Positions 1 through 8,610 of a DNA stretch of 64,000 nucleotides are shown one piece after another (the stretch's first letter is position 1; every line of letters begins with the position of its first letter). The notes below the pieces were generated by a model, which had not been told where the DNA came from, did not search any database, and saw only the letters and a program-made list of their open reading frames with translations. Position numbers and translations under genes: made by a program. The stretch is from Streptomyces sp. HUAS ZL42 (GTDB lineage Bacteria > Actinomycetota > Actinomycetes > Streptomycetales > Streptomycetaceae), in NCBI RefSeq assembly GCF_040782645.1, contig NZ_CP160403.1, positions 7,413,001-7,477,000 on the forward strand. Direction: 5' to 3'.

Positions 1-735
<735 letters not shown>

Positions 736-888
736 CCGGCCTGCGGTGCCCCGGCCGCGTACGCGCTGTGTTGCAAGACCGACACAAAGTGCGGACCTGG
801 GTGCGGCAGTGTCAGTGCGCCTGCGTAATGTTCTGGTCAACCGCGGGCTCCGCGGTAACAGGGGACTGCTCGAGAGGGGAATCAGCGC

Positions 889-1467
889 GTGACCGTCAAC
901 ATGACCAAGGGTCAGGCCATCAGTCTGCAGAAGAACGACGGGGGCAGCCTGACCGCGGTGCGCATGGGTCTCGGCTGGCAGGCGGCCCCACGGCGCGGCC
1001 TGTTCGGCTCGCGTACACGGGAGATCGACCTGGACGCCTCCGCCGTCCTGTTCGCCGACAAGCAGCCGGTCGACGTCGTCTTCTTCCGTCACCTGGTGAG
1101 TGACGACGGCTCCGTGCGCCACACCGGCGACAACCTCGTCGGCGGTGTCGGCCAGGGTGGCGACGACGAGGCGATCCTCGTCGACCTGGCCCGCATCCCG
1201 GTCCACATCGACCAGATCGTCTTCACCGTGAACTCCTTCACGGGCCAGACGTTCCAGGAGGTGCAGAACGCGTTCTGCCGCCTGGTCGACGAGACCAACG
1301 GCCAGGAGCTCGCCCGCTACACGCTCGCGGGCGGCGGCGCCTACACGGCCCAGATCATGGCGAAGGTGCACCGGACGGGCACGGGCTGGACGATGACAGC
1401 CCTCGGCACCCCGGCCAACGGCCGTACCTTCCAGGACCTGATGCCGTCGATCCTGCCGCACCTGTAG
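889..1467 (+). CDS. TerD-family stress protein
   Basis: This 192-residue protein has the TerD fold (Ca2+-binding, tellurite and general stress family). The family pattern is plain: an N-terminal KGQAISL segment, GLGWQ, DLDASAVLF, and a GDNLVGGVGQGGDDEAILVDL stretch whose acidic residues match the calcium site. The GTG start follows a purine-rich GAGAGGGGAA segment about 7 bases upstream. The next gene also begins with a TerD-like domain, and terC follows. The family is established; the exact stress it answers to is unknown. Confidence 0.9.
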   Translation: MTVNMTKGQAISLQKNDGGSLTAVRMGLGWQAAPRRGLFGSRTREIDLDASAVLFADKQPVDVVFFRHLVSDDGSVRHTGDNLVGGVGQGGDDEAILVDLARIPVHIDQIVFTVNSFTGQTFQEVQNAFCRLVDETNGQELARYTLAGGGAYTAQIMAKVHRTGTGWTMTALGTPANGRTFQDLMPSILPHL

Positions 1468-1520
1468 GAAGCGCCGCGAGCGGCACACGACACCACAACG
1501 ACACAGGGGGACGAAAGGCG

Positions 1521-3500
1521 ATGACGGCCGAGCTGGTGCGGGGGCAGAACCACCCGCTCTCCCAGGCCCGCCTCGAGATCCGGGTCTCGGCCGGCAAGCC
1601 GATCGTGGCCGGAGCCACGATCGGGGACGAGCACGGCAAGGTCCACGGCGTCGAATGGGTCGCCCATCCCGGTGCTCCCACCCTGCCGGGGCTCGAGGTC
1701 TCCCGGCAGGCGGCCGCCGACCACCGCCTCGCGGTGGACCTGGACGCCATGCCGGAGTCCGTGCACCGTGTCAGTGTGCTGCTCGCCCTGCCCTCCGGTG
1801 TCGGAGGTCCGGCGAGTTTCGGCGCCGTCGCGGCCCCCTTCGTCGCCGTCACCGGCCTCGACGGCACCGAGGTCGCCAGCTACACCATCACCGGTCTGGC
1901 GGCGGAGTCCGCGGTCGTCGCCCTGGAGCTCTACCGCCGGCAGGGCGCGTGGAAGGTGCGCGCCGTCGGCCAGGGCTACGCGGGCGGACTCGGCGAACTC
2001 CTCGCCGACCAGGGCCTGTCCGAGGCCCACCAGCTCGCAGGCACCATCAACGCGGCGGTGGCCCAGGGGCTGGCCCGCTCGGTACCGGCACCCCCGCCGC
2101 GCACGGCGGACGGCGACCGCTCCCGGCAGACGGCCGCCCCGGCACTCGGCCCCGACCAGGGCGGTTCCCCCTACGGCGCGCAGACCCACGGAGTGCCGGG
2201 TACCGCTGCGGGCTGTCCGGCGGACCCGACGCCGACGGCCGCTTCCTCCGCCGCCCAGCCGTCCGCGCCCACCGCCGGCGGCCCCGTCAACTACAGCCAC
2301 CCGCGCCGTCAGAACGCGGCACCTCCGCCGCCCCCGCCGACCGCGCCCCCGGCCCCGCCCGGGCAGCCCGCGCGGCCCGTCGCGGGTGACGCGACCGGCT
2401 GGTCCATGGAGGAGCGGCTCTACAACCAGGTGTGGGGCATGTTCGAGGACCTGGCCCGTACCACTGCCGCGTACCGCAGTGCCGTCGACTTCGCCGACTC
2501 GCGCATGGAGAAGGAACTCGATCAGGTCCTGTCGGACCCGCGCAGCCGGATCGGCGGACAGGGCGACGCCGCCCGCGAGGCGGCCCGCGCCAAGCATTCC
2601 CAGCTCGTCGACCAGGCGCGGCAGGCTCTCGACCGGGACCTCGCCCAGCTCGGGGCCGAGGCCGAAGTCGTCGAGCCCGCCCTTCCGCCGGCGTACGCCC
2701 GCTGGGACAACCCCGTCTGGCACGGCTATCGCGTGCCCATGGAGATGCCCATGGCCCTGCGCCTCGGCGACCTCCATCTCTCCGAGGCCGCGCAGCTGCG
2801 CATACCGATGCTGGTCCGGCTGCCGCTGGAGCGCGGCCTGTGGATCGACAGCGGGCGCGCCGGATCGCTGGACGGCTCGTTCGCCGACTCCCACGACCTG
2901 CGCCGCCTGGCGATGGAGACGGCCGTGGCGCACGCGGCCCGGCTGCTGGCCGTCCACCCGGCGGGCGAGTTCACCGTGCACGTCATCGACCCGGCCGGCT
3001 CGGGAGCGCAGTCGCTCGTCCCGCTGGTGCAGACCGGCGTGCTCGCGGCGCCACCGGCGGTCGGCGCCGCCGGAGTGGCGGACGTACTGACCCGGCTCAC
3101 CCAGCGGGTCGACCTGGTGCAGATGGCGGTGCGCGGCGGTGCGGCCGATTCCCTCCCGCCGGACCTGGACACGGCCCAGCAGCTGCTCGTCGTCAACGAC
3201 TTCCCGCACGGCTTCGACGACCGTGCCGTGACCCAGCTTCGCTATCTCGCGGACGAGGGCCCGGCCGTGGGCGTCCACCTCATGATGGTCGCCGACCGCG
3301 AGGACGCCGCCGGTTACGGTCCGTTGCTGGACCCGCTGTGGCGTTCGCTGCTGAGGCTGACCCCGGTGCCCGACGACCACCTCGCGGATCCGTGGGTCGG
3401 GCACGCCTGGACGTACGAACCTTCGCTCGTGCCGCCCGGCAGCCAGGTGCTCCAGCACGTGCTGGAGCAGGTCGCCGCCGCTCGTACCAAGTACACGTAA
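1521..3500 (+). CDS. TerD-like domain fused to a degenerate FtsK/HerA-like domain
   Basis: A 659-residue multidomain protein. Residues 1-175 resemble TerD (ending WKVRAVGQGYAGGLGELL). Residues about 190-300 are a Pro/Ala-rich linker. A charged helical segment follows (about 300-385). The rest looks like the core of an FtsK/SpoIIIE-type ATPase: residues near 440 take the place of the P-loop strand (GLWIDSGRAGSLDG) without any GxxxxGK[ST], while LLVVNDFP near 555 resembles a Walker B strand and GVHLMMVADRED resembles the strand after it. It follows the terD gene by 53 bp with an AAAGGCG ribosome site. It is probably a non-ATPase scaffold of Ter-type stress systems; the function is inference. 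Confidence 0.7.
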   Translation: MTAELVRGQNHPLSQARLEIRVSAGKPIVAGATIGDEHGKVHGVEWVAHPGAPTLPGLEVSRQAAADHRLAVDLDAMPESVHRVSVLLALPSGVGGPASFGAVAAPFVAVTGLDGTEVASYTITGLAAESAVVALELYRRQGAWKVRAVGQGYAGGLGELLADQGLSEAHQLAGTINAAVAQGLARSVPAPPPRTADGDRSRQTAAPALGPDQGGSPYGAQTHGVPGTAAGCPADPTPTAASSAAQPSAPTAGGPVNYSHPRRQNAAPPPPPPTAPPAPPGQPARPVAGDATGWSMEERLYNQVWGMFEDLARTTAAYRSAVDFADSRMEKELDQVLSDPRSRIGGQGDAAREAARAKHSQLVDQARQALDRDLAQLGAEAEVVEPALPPAYARWDNPVWHGYRVPMEMPMALRLGDLHLSEAAQLRIPMLVRLPLERGLWIDSGRAGSLDGSFADSHDLRRLAMETAVAHAARLLAVHPAGEFTVHVIDPAGSGAQSLVPLVQTGVLAAPPAVGAAGVADVLTRLTQRVDLVQMAVRGGAADSLPPDLDTAQQLLVVNDFPHGFDDRAVTQLRYLADEGPAVGVHLMMVADREDAAGYGPLLDPLWRSLLRLTPVPDDHLADPWVGHAWTYEPSLVPPGSQVLQHVLEQVAAARTKYT

Positions 3501-3542
3501 AGGCGCCTGACCAGGGGATTTGGTCTTTCTTTTGCCAATCGC

Positions 3543-3572
3543 TTTACCTTTCCTTGGTGATTGGGGTACTGT
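3543..3572 (+). promoter_or_regulatory. Possible promoter of the terC riboswitch transcript
   Basis: TTTACC (3543-3548) and TACTGT (3567-3572) are separated by 18 bp. They would start RNA around 3579, right at the first base of the riboswitch P1 helix. Both hexamers match the sigma-70-like consensus only loosely, so the support is mainly position. Confidence 0.3.
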
Positions 3573-3580
3573 TTTCCGCA

Positions 3581-3676
3581 CGGAGGGGAGTACTCCCTGT
3601 GCTGCGGCGTACCCGTCAATACGGATCCGGCAGGATCCCGGGGCGTCGGCCCATCCCCGGGTGGAAGAGACCTCCG
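3581..3676 (+). ncRNA. yybP-ykoY family (Mn2+) riboswitch aptamer
   Basis: The two conserved loop sequences of this family are visible. GGGGAGTA at 3585-3592 follows the P1 5' strand CGGAGG (3581-3586). GAGACC at 3667-3672 leads into the P1 3' strand CCTCCG (3671-3676), which pairs with it over 6 bp. The other conserved loop is CGTCAATACG at 3614-3623, followed by GC-rich arms. The class binds Mn2+ and commonly controls TerC/Alx-type or MntP-type manganese exporters. Here it sits directly before terC. Confidence 0.85.
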
Positions 3677-3721
3677 GCAGCGCGACGACGCTGATTACCT
3701 GCCGTTACGTATTGCCGGAGG
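3671..3721 (+). promoter_or_regulatory. Riboswitch expression platform that hides the terC ribosome binding site
   Basis: CCTCCGGCA (3671-3679) is exactly complementary to TGCCGGAGG (3713-3721), giving a 9-bp helix. The right arm holds the Shine-Dalgarno GGAGG (3717-3721), four bases before the terC ATG at 3726. The left arm is the same CCTCCG that forms aptamer helix P1. The two pairings exclude each other: ligand-stabilised P1 would free the ribosome site (ON), while ligand-free RNA would hide it (OFF). This is translational control read from the sequence. Confidence 0.75.
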
Positions 3722-3725
3722 CGCA

Positions 3726-4724
3726 ATGGATGTTTCCGTGACCCTGTGGGTCCTGACCATCGTGGGCCTTGCAGCCCTGATCGCGGTCGACTTCTTCATC
3801 GGCCGCAAGCCGCACGACGTGTCGATCAAGGAAGCGGGGATCTGGACGGTCGTCTGGATCGCCCTGGCCGGGCTCTTCGGCCTCGGCCTGCTCGTCTTCG
3901 GCGGGGGGCAACCCGCCGGCGAGTTCTTCGCGGGCTTCATCACCGAGAAGTCGCTGAGCGTCGACAACCTCTTCGTCTTCGTCCTGATCATGGCGAAGTT
4001 CGCCGTGCCCTCGCAGTACCAGCAGCGCGTGCTGCTCGTCGGCGTGCTCATAGCCCTCGTCCTGCGAGCCGTCTTCATCGCCGCGGGCGCCGCGATCATC
4101 GCCAGCTTCTCCTGGGTGTTCTACCTCTTCGGAGCCTTCCTGATCTGGACCGCCTGGAAGCTCATCCAGGAGGCCCGGGCCGATGAGGAGGACGAGGAGT
4201 ACGAGGAGAACAAGCTGCTCAAGGCCGCCGAGCGCCGCTTCGGTGTGGCCGACCGCTACCACGGCACCAAGCTGTGGATCCAGCAGAACGGCAAGCGGGT
4301 CATGACGCCGATGCTGGTCGTGATGCTCGCGATCGGTACGACCGACGTGCTGTTCGCGCTCGACTCGATCCCAGCGATCTTCGGTCTGACCCAGGACCCG
4401 TACATCGTCTTCACGGCCAACGCCTTCGCGCTGATGGGCCTGAGGCAGCTGTACTTCCTCATCGGCGGCCTGCTGAGGAAGCTCGTCCACCTGAGCTACG
4501 GCCTGTCGATCATTCTGGGCTTCATCGGCGTCAAGCTGGTGCTGCACGCCCTGCACGAGTCCGGGGTGCACGTTCCCGAGATCAGCATCCCGGTGTCTCT
4601 CGGCGTCATCTGCTCGGTCCTGATCGTCACCACGATCACCAGCCTGCGGGCGTCCCGGAAGCAGTCGGTCGAGGCGGCGCGGGGCGAGAGCGAAGGCGCT
4701 CCGAAGGACAGCGTCGAAGCCTGA
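3726..4724 (+). CDS. TerC/Alx-family membrane protein, probable Mn2+ exporter
   Basis: A 332-residue integral membrane protein of the TerC family (tellurite resistance TerC, E. coli Alx), with about eight or nine hydrophobic segments. Family signatures include AVDFFIGRKPH, ITEKSLSVDNLFVFVLIM (with the conserved Asp) and GTTDVLFALDSIPAIFGLT. A charged cytoplasmic loop, rich in Glu/Asp around residue 160, lies mid-protein. The ATG at 3726 was chosen because GGAGG precedes it by four bases and it is the output of the riboswitch. Alx-type proteins export manganese; that role here is supported by the Mn2+ riboswitch. Confidence 0.9.
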   Translation: MDVSVTLWVLTIVGLAALIAVDFFIGRKPHDVSIKEAGIWTVVWIALAGLFGLGLLVFGGGQPAGEFFAGFITEKSLSVDNLFVFVLIMAKFAVPSQYQQRVLLVGVLIALVLRAVFIAAGAAIIASFSWVFYLFGAFLIWTAWKLIQEARADEEDEEYEENKLLKAAERRFGVADRYHGTKLWIQQNGKRVMTPMLVVMLAIGTTDVLFALDSIPAIFGLTQDPYIVFTANAFALMGLRQLYFLIGGLLRKLVHLSYGLSIILGFIGVKLVLHALHESGVHVPEISIPVSLGVICSVLIVTTITSLRASRKQSVEAARGESEGAPKDSVEA

Positions 4725-4855
4725 CCGCCCTGGACGTAGGAACAACCATCACCGGGAGCGGTGCGTGGCGCATTGCCGACCCTCGCCCCCGGTGCTTGCT
4801 TGTTTCCAGAGTGCGTTCCCCGGCCCGGGGAACGCCGTGGCCGGTGGAGGCGTCC

Positions 4856-5158
4856 ATGAAGTTCGTCCAGATCATCGACTTCGAAACCGAGCGACTGGAG
4901 GAGATGGAGCAGCTGCTCGAGGAGGCACGGCAGCGCAACGCCGGCAGGACGGGCGGCCCGACGCACCGCATGCTTCTGAAGGACCGCGACAACCCCCGCC
5001 GCTATCTGGCGCTGATCGAATTCGAGTCGTACGACGAGGCCATGCGCAACAGCGCCGACCCCGAGACGACCAAGCTGGCGGAGCAGTTGGGCGCCCTGAG
5101 CATCGGTGACGGCGGCTACACCAACTGCGACCTGTTGCGGTCGGAGGAGATCAAGTAG
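4856..5158 (+). CDS. Small conserved protein, ferredoxin-like (ABM-type) fold likely
   Basis: A 100-residue protein starting MKFVQIIDFETER, with a GGAGG six bases before the ATG. The pattern of strand, helix rich in Glu (EEMEQLLEEARQRN), strand (YLALIEFESYDEAM) and helix resembles the small dimeric alpha+beta barrel proteins of the antibiotic biosynthesis monooxygenase type. No catalytic residue is evident and I do not recognise a specific function. It stands alone between terC and aroQ, 131 bp after the former. Confidence 0.75.
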   Translation: MKFVQIIDFETERLEEMEQLLEEARQRNAGRTGGPTHRMLLKDRDNPRRYLALIEFESYDEAMRNSADPETTKLAEQLGALSIGDGGYTNCDLLRSEEIK

Positions 5159-5264
5159 CTCCGGGTGACGACCGGCGTGCGGGGCCCCTTGGCGCACCGT
5201 GATAAACCGAGTCTGAGCAGTGGTCCCCCGGGGACCGCCCCGCACCGACCGGACCGGAGGAACC

Positions 5265-5738
5265 GTGCCCCGCACCCTGGCCAACGCCCCGATCATGATT
5301 CTCAACGGCCCCAACCTGAACCTGCTCGGGCAGCGCCAGCCGGAGATCTACGGTTCCGACACGCTCGCCGACGTCGAGGCGATGTGCGCCAAGGCGGCGG
5401 CCGCGCACGGCGGCACGGTGGACTTCCGTCAGTCCAACCACGAGGGCGAGCTGGTCGACTGGATCCACGAGGCGCGGCTCAACCACTGCGGGATCGTCAT
5501 CAACCCGGGGGCCTACTCGCACACGTCCGTCGCGATTCTGGACGCGCTCAACACCTGTGACGGCATGCCGGTGTTGGAGGTCCATATCTCCAACATCCAC
5601 AAGCGCGAGTCGTTCCGGCACCACTCGTACGTCTCGCTGCGCGCGGACGGCGTCATCGCGGGCTGCGGGGTGCAGGGCTATGTGTTCGGTGTGGAGCGGG
5701 TCGCCGCACTCGTGGGCGCGGCCCAGGCCGACGCGTAG
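5265..5738 (+). CDS. aroQ: Type II 3-dehydroquinate dehydratase
   Basis: This catalyses the third step of the shikimate pathway, 3-dehydroquinate to 3-dehydroshikimate. The 157-residue length is typical of the dodecameric type II enzyme. Motifs: [19 protein letters not shown] with the catalytic Tyr, the flexible-loop region, [34 protein letters not shown], and [19 protein letters not shown] with the catalytic His. The GTG at 5265 has GGAGG four bases upstream, so the longer upstream frame is not needed. Confidence 0.95.
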   Translation: MPRTLANAPIMILNGPNLNLLGQRQPEIYGSDTLADVEAMCAKAAAAHGGTVDFRQSNHEGELVDWIHEARLNHCGIVINPGAYSHTSVAILDALNTCDGMPVLEVHISNIHKRESFRHHSYVSLRADGVIAGCGVQGYVFGVERVAALVGAAQADA

Positions 5739-5749
5739 CCCGGGCGGGC

Positions 5750-6502
5750 CTACAGGCGTCCAGCCTCCACGATCCGCCGCAGGAAGCGCTGTGTGCGCTC
5801 CTGCTGCGGATCCCCGAAGATCTGCTCGGCGGTGCCGTGCTCCAGCACCACGCCTCCGTCCAGAAAGCAGACCTGGTCGGCGACGTCCCGGGCGAAGCCC
5901 ATCTCGTGTGTGGCCAGCACCATGGTCATGCCTTCGTCCTTGAGGTCGCGGACGACGGTCAGCACTTCGCCCACGAGCTCCGGGTCGAGGGCGGCGGTGA
6001 TCTCGTCGAGCAGCAGCAGCCGGGGACGTACGGCCAGAGCGCGCACGATCGCGACCCGCTGCTGCTGGCCGCCGCTCAGCCGGTCCGGATACTCGCCGGC
6101 CTTGGCGGCAAGGCCGAGCCGCTCCAGCAGTTCCCCGGCGTGCTCCTCGGCCTCCGGTCGCGAGACGCCGTGCACGCGGCGCGGGGCGAGCGTGATGTTC
6201 TCCAGGACCGTCATGTGCGGGAAGAGGTTGTACGCCTGGAAGACCACGCCGATACGGCGCCGTACCGCGTCCGGGTCGACCCGTGGGTCGGTGATCTCCT
6301 CGCCGTCCAGCCAGATCGCGCCGTCGTCGATCTCCTCGAGCAGGTTGGCGCACCGCAGCAGTGTCGACTTCCCGGAGCCGGAGGCGCCGATCAGCGCGGT
6401 CACCGTGTGCGGGGCGACCTCCAGGTCGACGTCCCGCAGCACGACCGAGCCGCCGAATGTCTTGCGGACGGACTCCATGCGCAGCACGGGCGCGTCGCTC
6501 AT
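5750..6502 (-). CDS. Polar amino-acid ABC importer, ATP-binding subunit
   Basis: A 250-residue GlnQ-type ATPase that powers import of a polar amino acid. Walker A is GASGSGKST, the Q-loop is VFQAYNLFPHMTVLENI, the signature is LSGGQQQRVAI, Walker B is LLLLDEITAALDPE and the H-loop is ATHEM. DEITAALD in place of the usual DEPTSALD is a minor variation. Its ATG overlaps the stop of the permease gene (ATGA), so it is the third gene of a binding protein-permease-ATPase operon. Confidence 0.94.
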   Translation of the reverse strand: MSDAPVLRMESVRKTFGGSVVLRDVDLEVAPHTVTALIGASGSGKSTLLRCANLLEEIDDGAIWLDGEEITDPRVDPDAVRRRIGVVFQAYNLFPHMTVLENITLAPRRVHGVSRPEAEEHAGELLERLGLAAKAGEYPDRLSGGQQQRVAIVRALAVRPRLLLLDEITAALDPELVGEVLTVVRDLKDEGMTMVLATHEMGFARDVADQVCFLDGGVVLEHGTAEQIFGDPQQERTQRFLRRIVEAGRL

Positions 6503-7416
6503 AGGGAACCTCCCTGGGCGCGCTGACGGTCCATACGGGCCGTCACCCAGTCGGTGAAGCGGGTCATCGGAATGGTCAGCGCCACGAAGACCAGACCCGC
6601 GACGATGTACGGCGTGTAGTTGAGGCTGCGGCCCACGATGATGTCGGCGGCCCGTACGGCGTCGACCGCACCGCCGATCGACACGAGACCGGTGTCCTTC
6701 TGGAGCGACACCAGGTCGTTGAGCAGGGGCGGCACTTGGCGCCGTACGGCCTGGGGCAGCACGACGTACCGCAGCGCCTGCCGGTTGCTGAGGCCCAGAG
6801 AACGGGCCGCGGCGCGCTGCGAGGGATGCACGGACTCGATGCCGGCGCGGAACACCTCGGCGACGTAGGCCGAATACGTCAGCGTCAGCGCCGTACCGCC
6901 CAGCAGGACCGGATCGACCGTGACGCCCTGCAGCCGGAGCGCCGGAACGCCCAGGACCACGATCATCAGGTTGATGATCAGCGGCAGCCCGCGGAAGAAG
7001 TCGGTGTACGCGGCGGCCAGCGCCCGCAGCGGGAAGAACACCGGGCCGCGCAGTGTCCGGGCGATCGCGATCAGCATGCCGAGGACCAGCACCGCGACAC
7101 CGCAGATCAGCAGCAGCCGGACGTTCAGCCACAGCCCTTCGAGGACCTTGGGCAGCGCCTCGCGCGCGTACTGCCCGTTGAAGAAAGTCTCCTTGGTGCG
7201 CGGCCAGCCGGGCGCGTTGACGACGACCAGGAAGAGCACGACGCCGGTGACGAGGGTCGAGAGCGCGGCGATCGCCGTGGCGCGGCGGGCGCGGGCGCGC
7301 TTGTGGCGCTCGCGGTCCAGCCGGCGCCGCGACGGGACGTAGCCGTCGTCCCCGCCGGGCATGTCACCCTTGTCGTCCGCGCCGCCCTGGCCGGACTCCT
7401 GCTTCGTCACCGTCAC
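6499..7416 (-). CDS. Polar amino-acid ABC importer, permease subunit
   Basis: A 305-residue HisM/GlnP-type permease. An unusually long charged cytoplasmic N-terminus (about 50 residues, rich in Arg) precedes the first membrane segment. The family hallmarks follow: YTDFFRGLPLIINLMIV, VAEVFRAGIESVHPSQRAAARSLGL (EAA-like coupling loop) and QAVRRQVPPLLNDLVSLQKDTGLVS. Start and stop overlap the neighbouring genes by 4 bp on both sides (GTGA and ATGA), indicating translational coupling. The substrate cannot be told from sequence. Confidence 0.93.
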   Translation of the reverse strand: MTVTKQESGQGGADDKGDMPGGDDGYVPSRRRLDRERHKRARARRATAIAALSTLVTGVVLFLVVVNAPGWPRTKETFFNGQYAREALPKVLEGLWLNVRLLLICGVAVLVLGMLIAIARTLRGPVFFPLRALAAAYTDFFRGLPLIINLMIVVLGVPALRLQGVTVDPVLLGGTALTLTYSAYVAEVFRAGIESVHPSQRAAARSLGLSNRQALRYVVLPQAVRRQVPPLLNDLVSLQKDTGLVSIGGAVDAVRAADIIVGRSLNYTPYIVAGLVFVALTIPMTRFTDWVTARMDRQRAQGGSL

Positions 7417-8306
7417 TTCAGCACCGGGGCGTCGACGGCGTCCGAGAGCCACTGCTTCTCGAGCTTCGCCAGGGTGCCGTCCTTGCGCAGGGCGTCCACG
7501 GCGCCCGTCACGCAGGAGGTGAGCGCGCTGCCCTTGTCGAGCACGAGCCCGAACTGCTCGGGCGTACCGCCCTGGTTCTCGAACTGGCCGACGATCTCGG
7601 CGTCCGTCACTTCGGCGGCGGTGATGTAGAAGGCGGTCGGCAGGTCGACGACGATGGCGTCGACCTGGCCGTTCTTCAGCGCGGACTTGGCCTGGTCGTT
7701 CTTGGCGTAGGCGGCTACCGCCTGATTCGGCTTCACCACGTCGTTGATGTAGTTCAGGCTGGTGGTGCCGACCTGGGCGCCCAGCTTGACGTCCTTGAGG
7801 TCCGCGACGCTCGTCGCCTTCGCGGCCTTGGAGCCCTTCAGCGCGATGACGGCCTGGCGCACGTCGTAGTAGCCGGACGAGAAGTCCACGGCCTTCTTGC
7901 GCTCGGCGCTGATCGACACCTGGTTGATGTCGAAGTCGAAGGTCTTCTCGCCGGGCGCGAAAGCCTTGTTGAAGGGCACGCTCTGCCAGACGACGCCGCT
8001 CTTGTCGTAGCCCAGCTGCTGCGCCACGGCGTACGCGACAGCCGACTCGAAGCCCTCGCCGTTGGCCGGCTTGTCGTCCTTGAACCAAGGCTCGTACGCG
8101 GGCTCGTCGGTGGCGATCGTCAGCTTCCCGGAGGTCTTGGTCGCCAACTTGCCCTTGGCGCAGGTCGTCGCGGTCGACCCCGTCGCTCCGGAGGGCTTGG
8201 CGGCCGTGTCGCCCTCGGGCTGCGGAGCACAGCCGACGGCGGTGGCGAGGAGGGCAACGGTGGCGGTGGCGACGGCGCGACGCAGAACGTGAGGGGCAAG
8301 GTGCAT
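7413..8306 (-). CDS. Amino-acid ABC importer, solute-binding lipoprotein
   Basis: A 297-residue extracellular binding protein. It has a signal peptide with lipobox LATAVGC (Cys near residue 26), so it is lipid-anchored. The mature part is a family-3 solute-binding protein: LTIATDEPAYEPWF, GFESAVAYAVAQQLG, FDFDINQVSISAERKKAVDFSSGYYD and GAQVGTTSLNYI. It is the first gene of the three-gene importer, followed with a GTGA overlap by the permease. The leader on this strand contains stem-loops (8421-8499). Confidence 0.94.
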   Translation of the reverse strand: MHLAPHVLRRAVATATVALLATAVGCAPQPEGDTAAKPSGATGSTATTCAKGKLATKTSGKLTIATDEPAYEPWFKDDKPANGEGFESAVAYAVAQQLGYDKSGVVWQSVPFNKAFAPGEKTFDFDINQVSISAERKKAVDFSSGYYDVRQAVIALKGSKAAKATSVADLKDVKLGAQVGTTSLNYINDVVKPNQAVAAYAKNDQAKSALKNGQVDAIVVDLPTAFYITAAEVTDAEIVGQFENQGGTPEQFGLVLDKGSALTSCVTGAVDALRKDGTLAKLEKQWLSDAVDAPVLK

Positions 8307-8420
8307 GGCGGGAGAGTGACAGTGAAAGCCGTGTTTGTCGAGGTCACATCATCATTGGTCCGCATAGTGGGAACGGGTGTTGCAATCTCGTGAACAGGCC
8401 CGGCGGACTGCCTCTGGCCT

Positions 8421-8499
8421 GGGCCGCCGGCCGAGGGCGGGGATTCGAAGGACCGGCGGCCCATACCCCTCAGGAGCCGTCATCCTGTGCGGGGCTCCT
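8421..8499 (-). repeat. Two stem-loops in the importer leader
   Basis: GGGCCGCCGG (8421-8430) pairs with CCGGCGGCCC (8453-8462) over a 22-base loop. AGGAGCC (8472-8478) pairs with GGCTCCT (8493-8499) over a 14-base loop. Whether they are transcribed as part of the importer mRNA depends on the promoter position, which I cannot fix. They could equally be part of a transcription stop. Confidence 0.4.
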
Positions 8500-8569
8500 A
8501 CCAGTTGACTGCGCAACGACGTACGCGGGGAGCGCGCGCGGAGAGCCGGCGTGTGCACGCGATTCACAC

Positions 8570-8596
8570 GGGGCGCGCGTCGACGGCGCGCGCCCC
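8570..8596 (-). terminator. Stem-loop terminator after the metallo-hydrolase gene
   Basis: GGGGCGCGCG (8570-8579) pairs perfectly with CGCGCGCCCC (8587-8596) over a 7-base loop, 15 bp past the stop codon at 8611. No T-run follows, as is usual for high-GC actinobacterial terminators. Confidence 0.6.
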
Positions 8597-8610
8597 GCTC
8601 GGTCGGGGTT

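Larger units (their letters stand above)
8307..8610. other. 304-bp gene-free stretch: leader of the importer operon and terminator of the upstream gene
   Basis: No convincing gene is present. From the right it holds the terminator of the 8611-9267 gene (8570-8596), then two inverted repeats (8472-8499 and 8421-8462), then about 110 bp of relatively AT-rich DNA directly before the binding-protein start, where the promoter must lie. Confidence 0.6.

Noticed and set aside
1341..3581. 746-codon open frame on the minus strand
   Set aside because: It is antisense to the TerD/FtsK-like gene and is Arg/Gly/Val-rich, the usual mirror of high-GC coding sequence.
8438..8530. tRNA-like pieces on the minus strand: a D-arm-like AGTCAACTGGTAGGAGC and a T-loop-like TTCGAAT
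   Set aside because: The D-arm to T-loop distance is about 68 bases, too long even for a class II tRNA, no anticodon stem or acceptor stem forms, and the segments pair within other hairpins.
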